A stretch of DNA of 64,000 nt from an uncultured Lachnospiraceae bacterium (GCA_930972465.1 CAKNHF010000012.1:1-64000); one strand, 5' to 3'. Counted from the first letter of the stretch, positions 33,931 through 43,126 are shown. Program-made: numbers and translations. The notes: generated by a model from the sequence alone, not told the origin.

Positions 33931-34343
33931 ATGAAGGCATATCAGGTCAAGATTCCGATCAAAGGCTCCCATCCCCCGATCTGGCGCAGATGCATCATCC
34001 CGGCGGGAATCACATTTTCACAGCTTGCAGTGTTGCTTAATGAGATTATGGGATGGAAAGGGTATCATCTCTGTTTGCATTTCAGTTCCAGGATATGGGG
34101 ATATGTATAGAGGAGATTGATGAAGATTATTCAGACCCGGCTTATGATCTGAAGGAAGCGGCAGAGGCTGTGATCGGTCTTATCTTTCACATCGGAGCCC
34201 AAAAAGAGATACGTGTCAGCAATGTTATCATCGAAGCGATTCTGGAACAGCTCTGCCGCGAGGCCGGGATCAGACTGAAAAGGGTGAAAAAGCTGGGATC
34301 GATCGAGGAATTCCGACAGGAGATGCAGAGATTCGGATTCTAA
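33931..34343 (+). pseudogene. pRiA4b ORF-3-like gene, frameshifted
   Basis: The first frame, from ATG 33931, encodes AYQVKIPIKGSHPPIWRRCIIPAGITFSQLAVLLNEIMGWKGYHL, matching plasmid pRiA4b ORF-3-like proteins. It then runs into a stop at 34108-34110. The rest continues in another frame from about 34070 (FAFQFQDMGICIEEIDED...) to 34343. A single inserted base near 34070-34075 explains the break. The second part ends VKKLGSIEEFRQEMQRFGF. A gene that recently lost function, or a sequence error. Confidence 0.65.
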
Positions 34344-34357
34344 AAAAGGGGTGTGTT

Positions 34358-34882
34358 ATGGGAAAAGGGTTGATCGTTTATCAGTCGAAATATGGAGCGA
34401 CAAAGAAATATGCCATGTGGCTTGCGGAAACTGCAGGATTTGATGTGACCGAGACCGCAAAAGCGGAAAACCGGATGCTGGAGCAGTATGACAGGCTTGT
34501 ATTGTGCGGCGGAATCTATGCGTCAGGTATCGCAGGGATTTCTTTCCTGAGAAAGAACAAAAAGGACCTGGAAGGAAAGAAGGTCGCTGTTTTCTGTGTG
34601 GGTGCCTCCCCGTATGATGAAAAGGCGATCAAAGAGGTAAAGCAGCACAATCTGAAAGAGGATTTGAAAGAAATTCCTCTGTTTTATGGGAGAGGAACGT
34701 GGAATGAGTCGGCAATGTCTTTTAAGGACAGAACTTTGTGCAGAATCCTCCAGAAGGCAGTAGCCAAAAAAGATCCTTCCACATATGAACCCTGGATGAC
34801 AGCTCTCATGTGTGCGGTGGGACAGGAGTGTGACTGGACAGACCGGAAGTATCTGGAACCGCTCTTACAGTACATCATGTGA
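34358..34882 (+). CDS. Flavodoxin-domain protein
   Basis: The 174-aa protein begins MGKGLIVYQSKYGATKKYAMWLAETAGFDVTE, the phosphate-binding loop of a flavodoxin. It includes VAVFCVGASPYDEKAIKEVKQHNL and a C-terminus like protoporphyrinogen oxidase HemG-type flavodoxins. It probably binds FMN. The GNAT gene follows closely. It is not related in sequence to cobaltochelatase CbiK. Confidence 0.8.
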   Translation: MGKGLIVYQSKYGATKKYAMWLAETAGFDVTETAKAENRMLEQYDRLVLCGGIYASGIAGISFLRKNKKDLEGKKVAVFCVGASPYDEKAIKEVKQHNLKEDLKEIPLFYGRGTWNESAMSFKDRTLCRILQKAVAKKDPSTYEPWMTALMCAVGQECDWTDRKYLEPLLQYIM

Positions 34883-34899
34883 GCCCGGAGGAAAACTTT

Positions 34900-35388
34900 A
34901 TGATACTCAGAAGATACAGAACTGAAGACTGTGAGGAGATGGCGGATCTTTTCTGCGACACCGTCCACTCCGTCAATGCGGAGGACTATACGGAAGAACA
35001 GCTGAACGCCTGGGCGCCCGGGAAAGTGAACCTGAAAGAATGGGACAAGTCTTTTCAGGAACATGTCACAGCCGTGGCGGTGGAAAAAAAGAATGGGGCG
35101 GAAAGGATCATCGGATTCGGTGATATGGACAGCAAGGGATACCTTGACAGGCTGTATGTACACAAGGATTACCAGAGGCAGGGCGTTGCCACAGCCATCT
35201 CTGATGAACTGGAGCGTGCAGTAAAAGCCGGAAAGTATACTACTCACGCGTCGATCACCGCAAGGCCGTTCTTTCAGAAAAGAGGCTACCGGGTCGTAAG
35301 AGAACAGCAGGTTGAGCGGTGCGGGATCCTGCTTACAAATTTCGTGATGGAGAAGCTGATTGAAAAGCGCGAGAAAGAAAATGGATGA
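34900..35388 (+). CDS. GNAT-family N-acetyltransferase
   Basis: The 162-aa protein begins MILRRYRTEDCEEMADLFCDTVHSVNAEDYTEEQLNAW and carries the acetyl-CoA loop LYVHKDYQRQGVATAISDELE (QxxGxA). It closely resembles the small GNAT group exemplified by E. coli YafP. ATG 34900 follows GGAGG. The substrate is unknown. Confidence 0.85.
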   Translation: MILRRYRTEDCEEMADLFCDTVHSVNAEDYTEEQLNAWAPGKVNLKEWDKSFQEHVTAVAVEKKNGAERIIGFGDMDSKGYLDRLYVHKDYQRQGVATAISDELERAVKAGKYTTHASITARPFFQKRGYRVVREQQVERCGILLTNFVMEKLIEKREKENG

Positions 35389-35411
35389 TATCGTAGAATG
35401 GAGAGACTGAG

Positions 35412-35546
35412 ATGAAATTTGCATTTCTTATCATGGGAGAGTTTGATATGGAAAAGGACAGGGCATCGATCCATGGCGGAGACGCCAGGATTACAGGTGT
35501 TTTCAGTATAGAAGAGGCATGTGCGGAGGCAGAGTGTCTGTGCTGA
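35412..35546 (+). pseudogene. Truncated DUF6506-like small protein
   Basis: A 44-codon frame begins MKFAFLIMGEFDMEKDRASIHGG and ends SIEEACAEAECLC followed by TGA. The first 38 residues resemble DUF6506 proteins, which are about 100 aa, so roughly two thirds are missing. GGAGAG precedes the ATG. The next gene starts within its 3' end in another frame, suggesting a deletion that joined two genes. Recognition is from memory of the family pattern. Confidence 0.5.
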
Positions 35547-35980
35547 GAAGGATGAAAGAAAAGCTGAAAGAGTTGGCAGGAGCACTGCTCGGATACTCAG
35601 TTGTAGCAGGGATTATTCTCGCCGTTATTGCTGTAATCGCTGTCGTGAGCGGCTCGATTATGAGATTATTTGGTTTTGAATATGAATCGGTCTGGAGTAT
35701 CGTCCTGTTCTTTATCATCGTTATGATCGTTGGATTCCCGCTGGATGTCCTGTCTTCAGCGCTGCCCAGGGCTTTTGTGTCTGCAGGGCGCAGCACAGAG
35801 GAGCAGGCGGTTGTATTTTATGTGATACTGGACACTCTGATGTCTGCAGTATCCATGGCAGCGGCAGATTATTTTATGGACGGCGTCTCCGCAAGTGATC
35901 TTTCGATACTTGTGATTTCATTTCTTTTTGCGCTGACTTCAGTAAAAGACTTCAGAGAAAAACTCGGAAAGGACAGTTGA
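35519..35980 (+). CDS. Membrane protein, YrvL-like
   Basis: The protein of up to 153 aa has about four hydrophobic segments (LLGYSVVAGIILAVIAVIAVVSG, WSIVLFFIIVMIVGFPLDVLSSALP, FYVILDTLMSAVSMAAADYFM, LSILVISFLFALTS). The FPLDVLSSALPRAF region resembles YrvL, a Bacillus membrane regulator. The start is unclear: ATG 35519, or GTG 35534/35540 which follow GGAGG. It overlaps the truncated gene upstream. Confidence 0.55.
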   Translation: MCGGRVSVLRRMKEKLKELAGALLGYSVVAGIILAVIAVIAVVSGSIMRLFGFEYESVWSIVLFFIIVMIVGFPLDVLSSALPRAFVSAGRSTEEQAVVFYVILDTLMSAVSMAAADYFMDGVSASDLSILVISFLFALTSVKDFREKLGKDS

Positions 35981-36001
35981 CAGATAAAGGGAGGTAACGT
36001 T

Positions 36002-36397
36002 ATGGCATATGCGAATATCAAGGCAACGCTGGCAAGCGATATCAGAAAAGTGTGGGATACAGTTACGGATCTTAAGGACTGGTCCTGGAGGAGCGGGCTT
36101 GACCGGATCGAAGTGCTCAGCGACACACAGTTTGTAGAGTATACAGAGGACGGATTTGCCACAACGTTTACAGTTACTTTGAAGGAGCGGTATAAGCGGT
36201 GGGAATTCGATATGGAAAACAAGAACATAAAGGGGCACTGGACAGGAATATTTTATGACCAGATGGGAAGGACCACGATCGATTTTACAGAGAAAGTTAC
36301 GGTGAAGAAATTCTATCTCCGCCCGTTTGCCGGAAGGTACCTGAGAAATCAGCAGAGGATGTATTTTTCTGATCTGAAGGCAAAGACGGAGGGATAA
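36002..36397 (+). CDS. SRPBCC/START-like protein
   Basis: The 131-aa protein begins MAYANIKATLASDIRKVWDTVTDLKDWSWRSGLDRIEVLSDTQF and ends with a long amphipathic helix (RPFAGRYLRNQQRMYFSDLKAK). This is the helix-grip pattern of the polyketide cyclase/AHSA1-like SRPBCC superfamily. It binds a hydrophobic ligand of unknown kind. GGGAGG precedes the ATG. Confidence 0.7.
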   Translation: MAYANIKATLASDIRKVWDTVTDLKDWSWRSGLDRIEVLSDTQFVEYTEDGFATTFTVTLKERYKRWEFDMENKNIKGHWTGIFYDQMGRTTIDFTEKVTVKKFYLRPFAGRYLRNQQRMYFSDLKAKTEG

Positions 36398-36505
36398 TTT
36401 CCTTGCTCCCGGCTGTTTTCAGGGATAGAATGCGTATGCTGAACTCGAATCGATCTGTTTACTTGGAAAAAAGCAGCGGGGGAAAAGGAGAAGCAGGAGA
36501 GGAAC

Positions 36506-37318
36506 ATGAGAGCGACAGTCTTGGTGGACAATATAGGAAATGATACGATACAGGGGGAGTGGGGCCTGAGCTTTTATATTGAATATGGGGACAGAAAACT
36601 CCTTTTAGACGCCGGCGCTTCCGGTCTGTTTGCAGAGAATGCGCAGAAGCTGGGACTTTCACTGGAGGAAGTGGATTATGCGGTGCTGTCCCACGCCCAC
36701 TATGACCATGCAGACGGAATGAGCGTCTTTCTGGACCGCAACACCAGAGCAAGGCTGTATCTGAGAGATGCCTGCAGAGAGAACTGTTACAGGATCAAGG
36801 AGGGCGGCTGGAAATACATCGGCATACAGGAAGGGTTTCTGGAAAAATACAGAGACAGACTTGTCTATGTATCGGGTGACCTGGAAATTACGAAAGGCGT
36901 ATGGCTGATTCCCCACAGGACATCAGGGCTGGAGCGTGCCGGACGAAGAGAAAAGATGTATCTGAGAGAGGATGGAAAATGGATAACGGACTGTTTTGCG
37001 CATGAGCAGAGCCTTGTCTTTGACACTCCGGAAGGTCTGGTCATTTTCAACAGCTGCTCCCATGGAGGCGCCGATACTGTGATATGTGAGACAGAGGAAG
37101 CGTTTCCCGGCAGAAAGGTGAGGGCATTGATCGGCGGATTTCATCTTCACAACAAGACGGAACAGTATGTCCGGGAGATATCAGCCCGCATCCGGGAAAC
37201 CGGAGTGGAGGAGATATTCACGGGACACTGCACCGGAGAAGAAGCATATTATGTCATGAAGGAAGAACTGGGAGATAAGGCGCATCAGCTGCGGGCAGGA
37301 CTGCAGATGGATTTCTGA
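36506..37318 (+). CDS. MBL-fold metallo-hydrolase
   Basis: The 270-aa protein has the dinuclear-metal motif LSHAHYDHADG (HxHxDH), a further histidine in CSHGG and GGFHLHNK, and the end motif FTGHCTGEEAYYVMK. It belongs to the MBL subgroup annotated as methanopterin-precursor (MptA-like) synthase, common in anaerobes. The true substrate in Firmicutes is not established. Confidence 0.82.
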   Translation: MRATVLVDNIGNDTIQGEWGLSFYIEYGDRKLLLDAGASGLFAENAQKLGLSLEEVDYAVLSHAHYDHADGMSVFLDRNTRARLYLRDACRENCYRIKEGGWKYIGIQEGFLEKYRDRLVYVSGDLEITKGVWLIPHRTSGLERAGRREKMYLREDGKWITDCFAHEQSLVFDTPEGLVIFNSCSHGGADTVICETEEAFPGRKVRALIGGFHLHNKTEQYVREISARIRETGVEEIFTGHCTGEEAYYVMKEELGDKAHQLRAGLQMDF

Positions 37319-37338
37319 AAGAGCAGGAGGAAAATGAA

Positions 37339-38280
37339 ATGGATCAGGATATACTGAACAAACGGATCGCTGTCGCAGGCATCGGCGGCGTGGGAGGCTA
37401 TCTGGCCGGAATGCTTGGCAGAGTATGCCCGCATCTGACAATGGCAGTGAGGGGAGACAGAAGAGAGTCGATTCTGAAGAACGGACTCGTTCTTCACAGT
37501 GAGTATAAAGGAGAGATCAATGTAAGACCGGAATATGCGGTCCCTGTCAGTGAGATGGGAGAACAGGACTACATTTTTGTCTGCGTGAAGAACTATTCAC
37601 TGGAGGATGTATGCCGTGAGATGGAACACGCTGTGACGGAGAATACGGTCATTATTCCGGTTATGAACGGCGTGGATCCGGGTGAGCGGATCAGAAAGGC
37701 GCTGGGAAAGGGAACAGTGGTGGATTCGCTGATCTATATTGTGGCATTCGCGAATAAGGATTACTCTGTTACCCAGCAGGGAGATTTCGCCAATCTGCGT
37801 ATCGGGATCAGGAATGCGGATGAGACTCAGCAGCAAAAGGTGCAGGAGGTATCAGATATCCTTACAGGTGCAGACATCGATCATATGATCGCGGAAGATA
37901 TCGAAGTCGAGATCTGGCGGAAATATATCCTGAACTGCGCGTATAATACAGAGAGCGCCTATTATGACAACGCCATCGGACAGCTCAGGAGCGATCCGAA
38001 GAAGGCGGAGGAATATGAGGCTCTGGTCCGGGAAGCCTATCAGGTTGCGCAGGCAAAAGGCGTGGGGGTCAGACAGGAGCATGTGGATGCGATTCTGCAT
38101 CGTTTTTACCATGAGCTTGCGGAGAACGCGACCAGCTCGCTTCAGAGGGATATACGGGCCGGGAAGAAGGCAGAGGTGGAAACATTCAGCGGTTACATCG
38201 TGCGGGAAGGTCAGAGGCTTGGAATCAGGACGCCTGTGACGGAAAAGATGTATGAAGGGCTGAAAGCGCTTCAGCATTGA
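37339..38280 (+). CDS. Ketopantoate reductase family protein (PanE/ApbA-like)
   Basis: The 313-aa protein has the Rossmann motif VAGIGGVGGYLAGMLG, FVCVKNYSLEDV, and the conserved lysine region EIEIWRKYILNCAYN-like (EVEIWRKYILNC), with C-terminal ATSSLQRDIRAGKKAEVETFSGYIVREGQRLGI. It is an NADPH-dependent 2-ketoacid reductase; pantothenate synthesis is possible but several paralogues have other substrates. GGAGG lies 8 bases before the ATG. Confidence 0.82.
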   Translation: MDQDILNKRIAVAGIGGVGGYLAGMLGRVCPHLTMAVRGDRRESILKNGLVLHSEYKGEINVRPEYAVPVSEMGEQDYIFVCVKNYSLEDVCREMEHAVTENTVIIPVMNGVDPGERIRKALGKGTVVDSLIYIVAFANKDYSVTQQGDFANLRIGIRNADETQQQKVQEVSDILTGADIDHMIAEDIEVEIWRKYILNCAYNTESAYYDNAIGQLRSDPKKAEEYEALVREAYQVAQAKGVGVRQEHVDAILHRFYHELAENATSSLQRDIRAGKKAEVETFSGYIVREGQRLGIRTPVTEKMYEGLKALQH

Positions 38281-38310
38281 CCCGGAGTGGAGCGGAAAGG
38301 AGGCGTCGGA

Positions 38311-40167
38311 ATGCAGATCACGGATCTGTGGATTCGTAATTTTAAATCAATCAGGGACATGCATATTGAAAATATAGAAAATGCCCTGATCCTTGTTGGA
38401 AAAAATGACACGGGCAAGACTGCTGTTCTCGACGCTGTGCGGGCCGTGGGAGGAGATTATGAGGTCAGGAAAGAGGATTTCCGGGAATCATATCCCAATG
38501 TGGAGATACTTGTCACACTGCAGATCACAGAGGCGGATCTCCAGCGTTTCCACAGGTACGGAATCGTCAGCTCCTACCGCAGATATGAGTCATGGTACAG
38601 GGATTTCTGCAGGAAACTGCCGTCTTACCGGGACGGAAAGCTGACGTTTGAATACACTGTGAATCGGGACGGACGCATCCGGTACAGCGACGGGCATCAG
38701 AAGAACAACGGTTTCATACCGAAGATTTTTCCTCATATCTACTATATGGATGCAGAAAGGAATCTGGAAAAGTTTCAGGACGATCTGCTTCTGCTGCAGG
38801 AGGACGAACTGCTGAAGCAGATGCGTTCCGGGTGCTGCATGTTTGATATGGCGAAAAAATGCAATCACTGTTTTTCCTGTATCGGGCTGATCCAGAAGAA
38901 GACGCCGGAGGAACTGAACGCATTCGAGGCGGCGAAGCTTCTGGAGTATAAACTGTACAATCTGAGCCTGGATGCTTTTTCCCGGCGAGTGAATGAAAAT
39001 TTCCGGAAAAACGGCGGAAGGGACAGAGTCGCCTACTCCATGAATCTGGATATTGAGCGTACGCTGTCTGTCACGGCGGAGATACAGAGAGAGGGCCAGC
39101 AGGAAAAATGGCCGCTGGGCAGTATGGGAAAAGGAATGCGGAGTATCTACATGCTTTCCCTTCTGGAAACTTATGAGGAAGAGGGAAGGCAGAATGCGGA
39201 TCTCATCCTGGTGGAAGACCCTGAGATATTTCTTCATCCGAAGCTCCAGAAAGTATCAGGGGATATTCTGTACAGACTGTCCCGTAAGAACCAGGTTGTG
39301 TTTTCAACCCATTCTCCGAATCTGCTTCCGGACTTCAACAGCAGACAGATCCGACAGGTATATCTGAATAGTGAAGGGGTTTCCGAGGTACGGGAGAAGA
39401 CAGATATCAGTGCAGTGCTGGACGACCTGGGATATTCTGCAAATGACCTTATGAATGTAAACTTTGTGTTTATTGTGGAAGGAAAGCAGGACAAAAGCAG
39501 GCTGCCTCTGCTCATCAGAAAATATTATTCCGAGACCTATGACAGTGAGGGAAATCTTTCCCGGATTGCGATCATTACTACCAACAGCTGCACCAATATC
39601 AAGACCTATGCCAATCTGAAATACATGAATCAGATTTATATCAAGGATAATTTTCTCATGATCCGGGACGGGGACGGGAAGGACAGGGAAGAGCTGAAGC
39701 GTCAGCTCTGCAGCTATTATGCGAAAAGAAACGAAGAGGATGTGGACCGCCTTCCCCGCGTGACGGAGAAGAATGTCCTGATTCTGAGGTACTATTCGTT
39801 TGAGAATTATTTCCTTGATCCGAAGGTAATGGCACGGATCGGGATACTGGAATCGGAAGAACAGTTCTACGACATCTTTCTGGACAGGTGGAAAGAATAT
39901 CTGTACCGTCTGAAAAGCGGGCAGAAGCTGGCGGAAGTGATCGGGCGTGATATTGAGACGACGGATGATGTGAAGAATCATATGGAAGAGATCAGAATCC
40001 ATATGCGGGGACATAATCTGTATGATATCTATTACGGCAGATATAAGGAAAACGAACAGGAAATCCTGATGCGGTATATTGATGCGGCGCCGAGGGAAGA
40101 CTTTGCGGATATACTGGATCCCATAGACAGATTTATTTATTTTGAGAGCAGAAAGAAGGAAAAGTAG
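38311..40167 (+). CDS. OLD-family ATP-dependent nuclease with internal cysteine cluster
   Basis: The 618-aa protein has an N-terminal ABC/AAA ATPase (Walker A GKNDTGKT at 30-37; LGSMGKGMRSIYMLSLLE signature-like; Walker B LILVEDPE; THSPNLLPDF) and a C-terminal TOPRIM nuclease (FVFIVEGKQDKSRLP, then MIRDGDGKD). That is the OLD (overcoming lysogenization defect) layout, linked to phage defence. Between ATPase halves is a cluster C175, C176, C184, C187, C190 suggesting a zinc knuckle, which I do not recall as standard for OLD proteins. AAAGGAGG precedes ATG 38311. No helicase or other defence partner adjoins. Confidence 0.8.
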   Translation: MQITDLWIRNFKSIRDMHIENIENALILVGKNDTGKTAVLDAVRAVGGDYEVRKEDFRESYPNVEILVTLQITEADLQRFHRYGIVSSYRRYESWYRDFCRKLPSYRDGKLTFEYTVNRDGRIRYSDGHQKNNGFIPKIFPHIYYMDAERNLEKFQDDLLLLQEDELLKQMRSGCCMFDMAKKCNHCFSCIGLIQKKTPEELNAFEAAKLLEYKLYNLSLDAFSRRVNENFRKNGGRDRVAYSMNLDIERTLSVTAEIQREGQQEKWPLGSMGKGMRSIYMLSLLETYEEEGRQNADLILVEDPEIFLHPKLQKVSGDILYRLSRKNQVVFSTHSPNLLPDFNSRQIRQVYLNSEGVSEVREKTDISAVLDDLGYSANDLMNVNFVFIVEGKQDKSRLPLLIRKYYSETYDSEGNLSRIAIITTNSCTNIKTYANLKYMNQIYIKDNFLMIRDGDGKDREELKRQLCSYYAKRNEEDVDRLPRVTEKNVLILRYYSFENYFLDPKVMARIGILESEEQFYDIFLDRWKEYLYRLKSGQKLAEVIGRDIETTDDVKNHMEEIRIHMRGHNLYDIYYGRYKENEQEILMRYIDAAPREDFADILDPIDRFIYFESRKKEK

Positions 40168-40206
40168 AAGAGAGATTTTCAGCATATGTCAGAGGAGGGA
40201 AAGTGT

Positions 40207-41649
40207 ATGAAGAAACTGTTCGGGGTTCTGGCCCTGTCGGCAGCATGTCTGATCAGTCAGTTCAGCGCAATGGCAAATTCTGCGCAGAAGGACTGGCAGG
40301 GTACTTCAGCTAACGGAGTGATCGTCACGGATGAAGAGTGCCCTGTCACAGTTGAAAAGGAACGCCTTACATTTGACATATCTGAATTTCCGGAGACGTA
40401 TTACAGCACTCCGGAAGAATTCCTCTCCTATACCGGGCGTGTTACAGCGGAGTATACTTTTTATAATCCGACGGACTATACGGTGAATGCCACGCTTGTC
40501 TTTCCTTTCGGAAAAGCTCCGTCCTACGGCTATCACACCGATCCTCTGACCGGAGCTGCGGAATACGATGCGGATACAGAAAAATACGGAATTACGGTGA
40601 ACGGCTCGGAGACAGAAAATAGGCTGAGATATACCTATGCCGCCGTTGATTTTGAAGTGGAACGGGATATGGCAAAACTGCATGAAGGATATGTGGAAGA
40701 TCCATTTTACTATCCGGATATTCCGGTGACAAAATATATCTACGGCGTCAGGGGAATTGACGGGGAAAAATACAGGAATGCAGGCGCAGGATTCCGGATA
40801 TCAGGAGACGGATCGAAAACAAAGGTATTTACAGAGGCGGGGATGGGATATTACCACCGGGAAGATGCAATAGAAGCATCCTTATGGGTAAATAACGGGA
40901 GCATTCTGGAAATATATATGATTGGAGAACAGCCTGAGAAACCTCTTCAGTGGCACCTTTATGAAGACAGCTCAATGGAGAAAAAAATCGACGGAACAGT
41001 CTTTCTGACAGATACAGAAAAAATGACATTTCGCGATTTCGCCATGATGGCTTATAACCCTCTGTCGTCTGTCAGCGAGACAGACTGGTATAATGCAGTC
41101 GTATATGAGCTGAATCTGTATGAAAGGAATGCGGGATTCATAGAGAGCCGGTATGACCATCTGAATGTCCTGGATACGCTGATGCGGTGGTATGAGTATG
41201 AGATCACCATAGGTCCGGGAGAGAGGATTGTCAATGAGGTTACGGCGCCGCTCTATCCGGAAATACATGACTATGCGGATCCTGTCTGCGATTATACTTA
41301 TCTGCTGTCCCCGGCGCAGACCTGGAAAGAGTTTCATGATCTGGAGATTATGATCAACACACCATATTTTATCCGGGAGAGCAATCTGGAAGGATTTGAG
41401 AAGTGTGAAGACGGTTACAGACTCACACTGGAATCTCTTCCTGCAGTTGATCTGAAATTTACCCTTGCGGAAAAAGCAGGCGGACGGATTATGGAGCCGG
41501 ATACCGGGGCAGCAGGCACATCGGTCCATTTCCCGGTGACGGCAGTGGCCTTTCTTACAGCGGCGGGCGGATGCATCGGTATCGCAGCGGCAGCGGGAAT
41601 CACGGCGGCTGTGATCATACGGATAAGAAAAACAGACAGAAAAAAATAA
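40207..41649 (+). CDS. Secreted, membrane-anchored protein of unknown function
   Basis: The 480-aa protein has a signal peptide (MKKLFGVLALSAACLISQFSAMANS) and a large extracellular part (about 30-435) rich in aromatic residues and beta-type sequence, such as GRVTAEYTFYNPTDYTVNATLVFPFG. A single C-terminal membrane helix follows (about 440-470), then the basic tail IRIRKTDRKK. The VFPFG and WYEYEITIGPGERI stretches recall bacterial surface domains that oppose a membrane (DUF4424-like), but I cannot assign it. GGAGGG precedes ATG 40207. Confidence 0.65.
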   Translation: MKKLFGVLALSAACLISQFSAMANSAQKDWQGTSANGVIVTDEECPVTVEKERLTFDISEFPETYYSTPEEFLSYTGRVTAEYTFYNPTDYTVNATLVFPFGKAPSYGYHTDPLTGAAEYDADTEKYGITVNGSETENRLRYTYAAVDFEVERDMAKLHEGYVEDPFYYPDIPVTKYIYGVRGIDGEKYRNAGAGFRISGDGSKTKVFTEAGMGYYHREDAIEASLWVNNGSILEIYMIGEQPEKPLQWHLYEDSSMEKKIDGTVFLTDTEKMTFRDFAMMAYNPLSSVSETDWYNAVVYELNLYERNAGFIESRYDHLNVLDTLMRWYEYEITIGPGERIVNEVTAPLYPEIHDYADPVCDYTYLLSPAQTWKEFHDLEIMINTPYFIRESNLEGFEKCEDGYRLTLESLPAVDLKFTLAEKAGGRIMEPDTGAAGTSVHFPVTAVAFLTAAGGCIGIAAAAGITAAVIIRIRKTDRKK

Positions 41650-41670
41650 AGATAACAGCGGAGAAAAAAG

Positions 41671-42150
41671 ATGAGTAAAAAAGATGAGAAGACAAATGTG
41701 ATGCGGATCCTGGATCAGAAGAAGATCGAGTATAAAAGCTACAGCTATCTTCAGACCGGCGCTGTGAACGGGATGGAAGTTGCCCAGGCTCTTGATGAGG
41801 ATCCGGGGATGGTGTTCAAGACCCTTGTAACGGTCGGAAAGTCGAAGACAAACTATGTGTTCGTGGTTCCTGTAAACAAGGAACTGAATCTGAAAAAAGC
41901 GGCTCACAGCGTAGGGGAAAAGAGCATTGAGATGATAAAGCAGAAGGAGCTCCTTCCTCTGACGGGATATATCCATGGCGGCTGTTCCCCCATCGGGATG
42001 AAGAAACAGTTTGCCACTACCATAGACCGGAGCGCGGAGAAATACGGAAGGATCATTTTCAGCGCGGGTAAGATAGGATTCCAGGTGGAGGTAAGCCTGG
42101 AGGATCTGAAAAAAGTGATCCGGTTTGAACTGGATGATATTGCAGAATAG
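41671..42150 (+). CDS. ybaK: YbaK-type Cys-tRNA(Pro) deacylase
   Basis: The 159-aa protein begins with KTNVMRILDQKKIEYKSYSY, then DEDPGMVFKTLVTVGKSKTNYVFVVPVNKELNLKKAA, and ends HGGCSPIGMKKQFATTIDRSAEKYGRIIFSAGKIGFQVEVSLEDL. These are the YbaK/EbsC motifs, with the conserved lysine in KTLV. It edits mischarged Cys-tRNA(Pro). It lies 13 bases before cbiB. Confidence 0.9.
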   Translation: MSKKDEKTNVMRILDQKKIEYKSYSYLQTGAVNGMEVAQALDEDPGMVFKTLVTVGKSKTNYVFVVPVNKELNLKKAAHSVGEKSIEMIKQKELLPLTGYIHGGCSPIGMKKQFATTIDRSAEKYGRIIFSAGKIGFQVEVSLEDLKKVIRFELDDIAE

Positions 42151-42163
42151 GAGAAACCTGTAA

Positions 42164-43126
42164 ATGCTGATCTCACTTGCGGCCTGTGTGACAGGCTTTT
42201 TACTTGATTTTTTATTCGGTGACCCGGTCTGGCTGTATCATCCGGTCCGGCAGATCGGAAATTTTATCTCCTTCGGAGAAAAAAAGCTTCGCGGGATATT
42301 CGGAAAGAAAGAAAAAGGAGAACTGGCGTCAGGAACGGTACTTTGGTTCCTGACGGCAGGATTTTCTTTTGTTATCCCCTTTCTTGTCCTCTGGGGCGCG
42401 CAAAGGGTCCATCCCGCGCTTCGGTTCCTGATCGAGAGCTTCTGGTGCTATCAGATTCTGGCGGCGAGATGCCTGGTTGAGGAGAGCGGAAAAGTTTATG
42501 ACAGACTGAAGGAGAAGGATCTGCCGGGCGCAAGAAAGGCGGTATCCATGATTGTCGGGCGTGACACGGAGAACCTGACGGAGGAAGGCGTGACGAAAGC
42601 GGCGGTGGAGACGGTGGCGGAAAATACATCTGACGGAGTGACAGCGCCGCTTCTGTTCCTGCTCCTGGGGGGAGCGCCTTTCGGTTTCCTGTACAAGGCA
42701 GTGAACACCATGGACTCCATGCTGGGATACAAGAATGAGAAGTACCTGTATTTCGGAAGATTTCCGGCGAAGATGGACGATGTATTCAACTATATCCCTT
42801 CCCGTGTTACGGCTCTTTTTATGATCGCGGCTGCGTTCCTCACCGGAATGGACGCAAAGAACGCCTGGATGATCTGGCGAAGGGACCGGAGGAAGCATGC
42901 CAGCCCCAATTCCGCTCAGACAGAATCAGTCTGTGCGGGTGCGCTCCGGGTGCGGCTGGCGGGAGACGCGGTCTATTTCGGAAAGCTGCATAAGAAAGAG
43001 TATCTGGGAGACCCGCTTCGCCCGATAGAACCGGAGGACATCCGGCGGGCAGGGAGACTGATGTATGTGACGGCATTTCTCGTGCTGCTGGTATTCGGAG
43101 CGATAAAGCTGGCGGTGATAGTGTAA
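42164..43126 (+). CDS. cbiB: CbiB, adenosylcobinamide-phosphate synthase
   Basis: The 320-aa membrane protein begins with DFLFGDPVWLYHPVRQIGNFISFGEKKLR and has NTSDGVTAPLLFLLLGGAPFGFLYKAVNTMDSMLGYKNEKY and HASPNSAQTESVCAGALRVRLAG, the CbiB/CobD signature. It attaches aminopropanol phosphate to cobyric acid. cobD and cbiP follow, so these three form a second cobalamin block 8.4 kb after the first. Confidence 0.95.
   Translation: MLISLAACVTGFLLDFLFGDPVWLYHPVRQIGNFISFGEKKLRGIFGKKEKGELASGTVLWFLTAGFSFVIPFLVLWGAQRVHPALRFLIESFWCYQILAARCLVEESGKVYDRLKEKDLPGARKAVSMIVGRDTENLTEEGVTKAAVETVAENTSDGVTAPLLFLLLGGAPFGFLYKAVNTMDSMLGYKNEKYLYFGRFPAKMDDVFNYIPSRVTALFMIAAAFLTGMDAKNAWMIWRRDRRKHASPNSAQTESVCAGALRVRLAGDAVYFGKLHKKEYLGDPLRPIEPEDIRRAGRLMYVTAFLVLLVFGAIKLAVIV

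Noticed and set aside
34358..34882. Flavodoxin-like protein as cobaltochelatase CbiK
   Set aside because: It has a clear FMN-binding loop (YQSKYGATKKYA) and no chelatase histidines.
38311..40167. OLD nuclease as GajA of Gabija or a PARIS component
   Set aside because: No adjacent UvrD-like helicase or second PARIS gene; neighbours are a ketopantoate reductase and a secreted protein.
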